64,000 nucleotides of DNA, from assembly GCF_018413605.1 (NCBI RefSeq), contig NZ_JAHCDN010000001.1, positions 372,001 through 436,000 of the forward strand, in the 5' to 3' direction. Shown in pieces: positions 57,544-64,000 of this stretch (positions are counted from its first letter, which is position 1; each line of letters opens with the position of its first letter). The stretch is from Variovorax sp. PCZ-1. Its GTDB lineage: Bacteria; Pseudomonadota; Gammaproteobacteria; Burkholderiales; Burkholderiaceae_C. Position numbers and translations under genes: made by a program. Under the pieces are notes generated by a model. The model saw nothing but the letters and a program-made list of their open reading frames with translations. It was not told the DNA's origin and searched no databases.

Positions 57544-57599
57544 TACTACTAAATTAATAGCACTACGCGCAGGTTCTATACCGGCGATATGCCAATTTC
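57544..57599 (+). repeat. E60 element copy 20, forward, between groES and groEL
   Basis: TACTACTAAATTAATAGCAC then TACGCGCAGGTTCTATACCG and GCGATATGCCAATTTC. It occupies most of the groES-groEL gap. Confidence 0.9.
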
Positions 57600-57622
57600 A
57601 TTCAATATTTAAGAGTTTTTAG

Positions 57623-59281
<1,659 letters not shown>

Positions 59282-59417
59282 GCCTGTAACTCCTTGCCTA
59301 AGGGCTGATCGCGTCGTTGCATCGGCATGCCGTAGCGCTGCTACTGCTCAAAAGCCGATGCGCCTAGCGCTAAGCCCTTATGCTGCGTCGATTAGCGTTA
59401 TTGCTCTCGACAAAAAC
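59282..59417. other. Gap after groEL with an inverted repeat
   Basis: No gene. AAGGGCT near 59299 and AGCCCTT near 59384 form the ends of a possible long stem with CCGATGC/GCATCGG in between. Confidence 0.35.
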
Positions 59418-59453
59418 AAAGCCCGCAGACTGCGAAGTCTGCGGGCTTTTTTA
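59418..59453. terminator. Terminator after groEL
   Basis: GCCCGCAGACT and AGTCTGCGGGC form a perfect 11-base stem with a GCGA loop, preceded by AAA and followed by TTTTTT. It can also end the convergent gabD transcript. Confidence 0.94.
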
Positions 59454-59464
59454 CATGGGCGAGA

Positions 59465-60901
59465 TTAAACCATCACTGTCGATACCGACTTCGTGTTGAT
59501 ATAAGCCTCCAGCGCCTCTGGGCCGCCTTCTGAGCCGTAGCCGGAATCTTTCACGCCGCCGAAAGGCATCTCTGCTACGGCGAGCGCGGGCTGGTTGATC
59601 CAGAGCATGCCGGCTTGGATGTTTTGCGCGAGGTTGTGTTGATGCTTGAGCGATGAGGTGAAGGCATAGCTTGCGAGGCCGAAGCTCAGGCGGTTGGCTT
59701 CGCCGATGGCTTCATCCATCGTGTCAAAGCCGCGAATGCCTGCGATCGGGCCGAAGGGCTCGTCGTTGAACACGCTGGAGTTCAGCGGTGCGTCGGCAAT
59801 GATGGTGGGGGCGAAGAAATTACCACTGGATCCAATGCGCTCGCCGCCGGTGACGATGTTTGCGCCGTTGCTGCGAGCATCCGCCACCACTTTGGCCATC
59901 GCATCCAAGCGGCGTGCGTTGGCCAGGGGCCCCATGGTCGTGCCTTCGGCGGTGCCGTCGCCCACTTTGATTTTGGTGGTGAAGGCGGCAAACTTTTCAA
60001 TGAAATCTGCCTTGATGCTGTTGTGCACCAAGAAGCGCGTGGGCGAAATACACACTTGGCCGGCATTGCGGAATTTCGCAGCGCCTGCGGATTTCACGGC
60101 GAGCGCCACATCGGCATCATCGCAAATGATCACAGGTGCGTGGCCACCGAGTTCCATGGTGATGCGCTTCATGTGTTGGCCAGCCATGCCGGCGAGCATC
60201 TTGCCCACGGGGGTGGAGCCTGTGAAGCTGATCTTTCGAACTGTTGGGTGTGCGATCAAATACGAAGAGATTTCAGCGGGCACGCCATAGAGCAAATTGA
60301 TCACGCCAGCAGGCAGGCCGGCATCAATGAAGCATTTGAGAAACATGGCGGGAGAGGCGGGCGTCTCTTCCGGTGCTTTCACGATGATGGCGCAGCCAGT
60401 AGCCAACGCAGCGCCTACTTTGCGCACGATTTGGTTGACAGGGAAATTCCAAGGCGTGAACGCTGCCACCACGCCGAGCGGTTGCTTCAAGACCTGCATT
60501 TGCGTGTTCATCGAGCGCGGCGGCACGATGCGGCCATATACGCGGCGGCCTTCGTCGGCCAGCCAGTTCAAAGTATCCACAGAGCCCATGAGCTCGGCTT
60601 TGGATTCGGCCAAGGGTTTGCCTTGCTCAAGCGTCATGAGCAGGGCAATGGTGTCGATGCGTTCACTCAGAAGCGAAGCTGCTTTGCGCATCACGCGCTG
60701 GCGCTCGGCCACGGGCGTGTTGCGCCAGACTTCAAAGCCTCGTGATGCAGACTCCAGCGCTGCATCCATCTCGGCTTGGCCAGCATGCGCCACGCGGCCA
60801 ATTTCCGCGCCAGTGGCGGGGTTGACCACGGGCAGGCTTTTCTTCGATGAGGCTTCGCGCCATTCGTTGTTGATCAGGAGTTGGGTGTCTTGGTAGCTCA
60901 T
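59465..60901 (-). CDS. gabD: NAD(P)-dependent succinate-semialdehyde dehydrogenase
   Basis: Aldehyde dehydrogenase superfamily enzyme (478 residues), nearest to GabD-like succinate semialdehyde dehydrogenases. The substrate-binding cofactor block is [19 protein letters not shown]; the catalytic Glu is in [17 protein letters not shown] and the Cys in [16 protein letters not shown]. The ending [25 protein letters not shown] is family-typical. I use ATG 60901 ([19 protein letters not shown]). No gabT is adjacent, so other aldehydes are possible. Divergent from the helicase gene over 55 bp. Confidence 0.85.
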   Translation of the reverse strand: MSYQDTQLLINNEWREASSKKSLPVVNPATGAEIGRVAHAGQAEMDAALESASRGFEVWRNTPVAERQRVMRKAASLLSERIDTIALLMTLEQGKPLAESKAELMGSVDTLNWLADEGRRVYGRIVPPRSMNTQMQVLKQPLGVVAAFTPWNFPVNQIVRKVGAALATGCAIIVKAPEETPASPAMFLKCFIDAGLPAGVINLLYGVPAEISSYLIAHPTVRKISFTGSTPVGKMLAGMAGQHMKRITMELGGHAPVIICDDADVALAVKSAGAAKFRNAGQVCISPTRFLVHNSIKADFIEKFAAFTTKIKVGDGTAEGTTMGPLANARRLDAMAKVVADARSNGANIVTGGERIGSSGNFFAPTIIADAPLNSSVFNDEPFGPIAGIRGFDTMDEAIGEANRLSFGLASYAFTSSLKHQHNLAQNIQAGMLWINQPALAVAEMPFGGVKDSGYGSEGGPEALEAYINTKSVSTVMV

Positions 60902-60956
60902 GGGGTCTCTTATTGAAGTGAAGTAAACCATCCATTATGTCTCGTAAGATCAAAAC

Positions 60957-63440
60957 ATGCATGCTGCAAAAGATACAACTGAATTGACTGTCGAGGCATG
61001 GCTGGCGCAGCGAGAATGGCATCCGTTTGACTTTCAGCGCGAGGCATGGGCGCATATCGCCGCCGGGCGCAGTGGCTTGCTGCATGCGAGCACAGGATCG
61101 GGTAAGACCTATGCTGTGTGGCTTGGCGTGCTGCAAGCACTGCTTGATTCGCTGCCAAGAAGTAAATCTGCACCGCTTTCGGTGATTTGGCTCACGCCGA
61201 TGCGTGCATTGGCCGCCGATACAGCGCGCGCTTTGCAAACGCCGCTGCAAGAGCTTGCTCCCGCGTGGACGCTTGGGCTGCGCACAGGCGACACGCCTTC
61301 GGGTGAGCGCGCAAAGCAAGATCGCCGCATGCCCACGGTGCTGATCACAACACCTGAATCGCTCACGCTTTTGATATCGCGAGAAAAGTGTGCAGAAGAA
61401 TTGAGCAGCGTACGATATGTGATTGCTGATGAATGGCATGAGTTGCTAGGTAACAAGCGCGGTGTACAAACGCAGCTCGCATTGGCAAGGCTGTGCGCGT
61501 TCAACCCCAAGCTCGTGACTTGGGGTTTAAGTGCTACGCTATCAAATAAAGAGCACTCCGCGCAGGTTCTATGCCGGCAAAGTGCCAAAAAGGCTTCAAA
61601 ATTCACAGAAAAATCTGTGAATCAAACGGTGATCGTGCAAGGCAAGCAGGTGAAGGATCTGCGCATCGATACGCTGATTCCTGATAAGCCAGGCAACTAC
61701 TCTTGGGCAGGGCATCTGGGTGCGCGCATGCTAGAGCCCGTGGTCAAAGAAATCGAAAGCTCGGGCACGACGCTGGTGTTTACCAACACACGCTCGCAGG
61801 CGGAGATTTGGTATCAACTGATCTTGGAGGCCAAGCCTGAATGGGCAGGGCTGATCGCGCTTCACCATGGCAGCTTAGACAAGGAAGTGCGCGATTGGGT
61901 GGAGCAGGGCTTGAAGGCGGGGCGGCTTTTAGCGGTGGTGGCTACATCTTCGCTTGATCTCGGCGTGGATTTTCTGCCAGTTGAGCGCGTTCTGCAAATC
62001 GGCTCAGCCAAAGGCGTGGCGCGGCTCATTCAGCGTGCAGGTCGCAGCGGCCATGCGCCGGGGCGCACGAGCCGCATCACTCTAGTGCCGACCAATACGT
62101 TGGAGTTGATCGAGGCGGCTGCAGCGCGACGCGCAGCACAGGCGGGGCAGATTGAAAGCCGCGCTTCCCCCTACAAACCGCTGGATGTCTTGGTGCAGCA
62201 TATCGTCACCGTCGCGCTCGGTGGGGGCTTTACAGCGGATGCTTTGTATGAAGAAGTGCGATCCGCTTTCGCCTACCAAGACTTGAGCCGAGAAGAATTT
62301 AATTGGGCGCTCGCCTTCTGCGAGCGTGGTGGTGATTCACTCGCCGCGTATCCAGACTATCACCGCATCAAGCCAGACGAGAATGGTATTTATCGCGTCC
62401 CAGACCGCGCCGTAGCGCGCCGCCACCGTCTGAACATCGGCACGATTGTGAGCGATGCCGCTATGCAGGTGAAATACCAAACAGGCCAGCGCATTGGCAC
62501 GATAGAAGAGAGCTTCATCGCCCGCCTGAAGAAAGGCGATTGCTTCACCTTCGCAGGCCGCATTCTTGAACTGATCCGCGTGAACGATATGACGGCTTAT
62601 GTCAAGCGCGCCGAGAAAAACAAAGCCAGCGTGCCCAGCTGGCAAGGCGGGAAAATGCCGCTCTCTAGCGAGTTGGCAGATAACGTGGTGTCACTACTGG
62701 CCGAGGCTTCAGATGGCTATTTTCATGAGCCAGAAATGCAAGCCGCAGAGCCCATGCTCGCCACACAAATGCGCCTTTCCCGCATGCCTAGGCCGGGGAG
62801 CTTGCTGATTGAAAGCTACACCAGCAAAGAAGGCCATCATCTCTACATCTATCCCTTTGCAGGCCGCAATGTGCATCTGGGGCTGGCATCTCTCTTGGCC
62901 TACCGCCTTGCGCTCGATGAGCCGGCTACTTTTAGCCTATCGGTGAACGACTACGGCTTTGAATTGCTCAGCGCCACGGCCTGCGATATGAGTAAGTTGC
63001 AAGACCAAAGCCTGTTTGCCAGCAAAGATCTCTTGCAAGACGTGCTCGCCTCGCTCAACAGCTCCGAGCTCGCACAAAGAAGATTTCGAGAAATCGCGCG
63101 CATTGCTGGCCTGATCTTCACAGGCTATCCTGGTGCAGCTAAAAGCAACAAGCAACTTCAAGCATCGAGCGGTTTGTTTTTTGAAGTGTTCAAAAAATAC
63201 GATGAGAGAAATATGTTGCTTGTGCAAGCCCAGCAAGAAGTGCTTTCGCAAGAGCTCAATATCGAACAACTGCAAAGCACCTTGCAAGCCATGCAAAAAA
63301 ACCGCTTGGATTGGGTGCAGCTTTCACACCCCAGCCCTTTGAGCCTGCCGCTGATGGTGGAGCGGCTGCGCGAGAAGCTCAGTACAGAAAAATTGGCAGA
63401 CCGCCTCGACAGAATCTTGCGCGATGCTGAGAAAATATAA
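60957..63440 (+). CDS. Ligase-associated DEXH-box helicase (Lhr-like)
   Basis: An 827-residue superfamily 2 helicase of the type usually found in a DNA repair cluster with an ATP-dependent ligase, an exonuclease and a phosphoesterase. Walker A ASTGSGKTYAVW, TPMRALAADTA, TTPESLTLLIS, the DEWH motif VIADEWHELLGNKRGVQ, GLSATL (motif III), and QRAGRSGHAPGRTSRI (motif VI) are complete; the C-terminal half is the Lhr-type extension. Right after motif III, residues about 194-212 (LSNKEHSAQVLCRQSAKK) come from an E60 repeat. The partner genes are not next to it; only a nuclease gene follows 3 bp downstream. Confidence 0.92.
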   Translation: MHAAKDTTELTVEAWLAQREWHPFDFQREAWAHIAAGRSGLLHASTGSGKTYAVWLGVLQALLDSLPRSKSAPLSVIWLTPMRALAADTARALQTPLQELAPAWTLGLRTGDTPSGERAKQDRRMPTVLITTPESLTLLISREKCAEELSSVRYVIADEWHELLGNKRGVQTQLALARLCAFNPKLVTWGLSATLSNKEHSAQVLCRQSAKKASKFTEKSVNQTVIVQGKQVKDLRIDTLIPDKPGNYSWAGHLGARMLEPVVKEIESSGTTLVFTNTRSQAEIWYQLILEAKPEWAGLIALHHGSLDKEVRDWVEQGLKAGRLLAVVATSSLDLGVDFLPVERVLQIGSAKGVARLIQRAGRSGHAPGRTSRITLVPTNTLELIEAAAARRAAQAGQIESRASPYKPLDVLVQHIVTVALGGGFTADALYEEVRSAFAYQDLSREEFNWALAFCERGGDSLAAYPDYHRIKPDENGIYRVPDRAVARRHRLNIGTIVSDAAMQVKYQTGQRIGTIEESFIARLKKGDCFTFAGRILELIRVNDMTAYVKRAEKNKASVPSWQGGKMPLSSELADNVVSLLAEASDGYFHEPEMQAAEPMLATQMRLSRMPRPGSLLIESYTSKEGHHLYIYPFAGRNVHLGLASLLAYRLALDEPATFSLSVNDYGFELLSATACDMSKLQDQSLFASKDLLQDVLASLNSSELAQRRFREIARIAGLIFTGYPGAAKSNKQLQASSGLFFEVFKKYDERNMLLVQAQQEVLSQELNIEQLQSTLQAMQKNRLDWVQLSHPSPLSLPLMVERLREKLSTEKLADRLDRILRDAEKI
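61532..61594 (+). repeat. E60 element copy 21, forward, in the helicase gene
   Basis: GCTATCAAATAAAGAGCACT then CCGCGCAGGTTCTATGCCGG and CAAAGTGCCAAAAAGG. Encodes LSNKEHSAQVLCRQSAKK in the same frame as copy 16. Confidence 0.88.
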
Positions 63441-63443
63441 GCA

Positions 63444-63926
63444 ATGAAAATTGTCTTGATCAGTTTATTACTGTGCTTCACGCATACGGCTGCAATATCC
63501 AAAACGCTGCAAGGTGTCGTGACACATGTGAGCGATGGCGATACGCTGTGGATCAAAGTCGATCCTGCAGCCAAGCCTATCAAAGTGCGTTTGCAAGGCA
63601 TGGATGCGCCCGAGATTTGCCAAGCTTGGGGCACGCAAGCGCGCGATGCACTCAGAGCGAAGATTTTGAAACAAAGCGTGAGTCTCAGCACTCGCGCGAA
63701 AGACGATTACAAGCGCGTACTGGGCCGAGTGCAATTCAAAGCTGAGGATGTGGGGGCGTGGCTTGTCAAAAACGGTCATGCTTGGAGCGATCACCATCGG
63801 CGTCATCTGCGGCCGTATGCCAACGAAGAAGCTGCCGCTAGGAAGGCGCGACTGGGCTTGTGGGCGCAAGCAGGCGCACAGGAGCCGCGTCAGTTTCGCA
63901 AGCTGCATGGCTCTTGTCACAAATGA
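63444..63926 (+). CDS. Secreted thermonuclease (SNase) family protein
   Basis: A 160-residue staphylococcal nuclease-like protein. Signal peptide MKIVLISLLLCFTHTAAISK; the active-site pieces VSDGDTLWI (Asp), VRLQGMDAPEIC (Arg, Asp, Glu) and DYKRVLGRV (second Arg) are present, so catalysis is likely. The end WAQAGAQEPRQFRKL is usual for the family. It starts 3 bp after the helicase stop and so shares its message, although one acts outside the cytoplasm and the other inside. It should cut DNA or RNA in the periplasm or outside. Confidence 0.9.
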   Translation: MKIVLISLLLCFTHTAAISKTLQGVVTHVSDGDTLWIKVDPAAKPIKVRLQGMDAPEICQAWGTQARDALRAKILKQSVSLSTRAKDDYKRVLGRVQFKAEDVGAWLVKNGHAWSDHHRRHLRPYANEEAAARKARLGLWAQAGAQEPRQFRKLHGSCHK

Positions 63927-63935
63927 AATTGATGC

Positions 63936-63983
63936 GTTTTAGCGCTTTCGCCGTATAGGTTCAGCGCTCTAATTTATATAGCG
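63936..63983 (-). repeat. E60 element copy 22, reverse, near the window end
   Basis: GTTTTAGCGCTTTCGCCGTA then TAGGTTCAGCGCTCTAATTT and ATATAGCG. A diverged copy (GCCGTA in place of GCCGGC). Confidence 0.6.
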
Positions 63984-64000
63984 TTGACACTGAAATGTCA

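Overview
The window looks like a chromosomal segment of a Burkholderiales bacterium, most probably Comamonadaceae. The evidence is gene content and order: scpA next to a DUF3460 gene, ffh divergent from ccsA/PP0621/pilS/pilR/ampD, a Bug/TctC receptor, a DUF1631 gene, and a Lys/Ala/Pro histone H1-like protein ending in the WPFPT-type tail. By eye GC is in the mid 50s, which is low for that family. I found no rRNA, tRNA, transposase, integrase or CRISPR array.

Layout. 1-5.4 kb: end of an M3 oligopeptidase, a DUF4124/glutaredoxin secreted protein, scpA-DUF3460, a BamE-like lipoprotein, a SulP transporter and a myo-inositol oxygenase. 5.4-23.2 kb: metG (with a low-GC middle), an M20 peptidase, rlhA-like U32 protein, dbpA, membrane proteins, an alpha/beta hydrolase, a SirB1-type protein, an aminotransferase, a secreted metzincin-like/Sel1 protein, a YgjP-like metallopeptidase, a DUF1631 protein and a TAXI receptor. 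23.3-27.7 kb: a compact heavy-metal locus with a divergent MerR/CadR-type regulator and a textbook MerR promoter. 27.7-35 kb: an amino-acid ABC importer without its ATPase, GlpQ-type phosphodiesterase, DUF3422, a Bug receptor and an acyl-CoA ligase. 35-36.3 kb: gene-poor. 36.3-41.9 kb: an oppABCDF operon. 42-48.5 kb: ffh and the divergent ccsA-pilS-pilR-ampD group. 48.8-53.3 kb: nrdA and nrdB with tandem NrdR boxes. 53.5-60.9 kb: histone-like protein, RidA, quinone reductase beside a MITE-like element, NMT1-type receptor, zinc ribbon protein, groES-groEL behind a perfect CIRCE operator, and gabD. 61-64 kb: a ligase-associated DEXH helicase and a secreted nuclease.

The most striking feature is a family of about 22 copies of a ~55-60 bp interspersed element, called E60 here (core GCGCAGATTCTATGCCGGC, preceded by a short GCTAT...ATAGC inverted repeat). 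About 15 copies lie inside reading frames. They are read in only a few frames, so unrelated proteins share peptides: an IA-x-SA-x-FLPA type signal-peptide core, an ESAQ-x-AT linker peptide, and an EH-x-AQVLCR peptide. In several genes the element supplies the signal peptide or even the start codon, and in others it sits at a domain boundary. Five copies crowd into the metal locus. This resembles in principle the Rickettsia palindromic elements, but the sequence and its use in signal peptides look distinctive.

All coordinates, motifs and base counts were read by hand. Family names are recognition from protein sequence, not search results.
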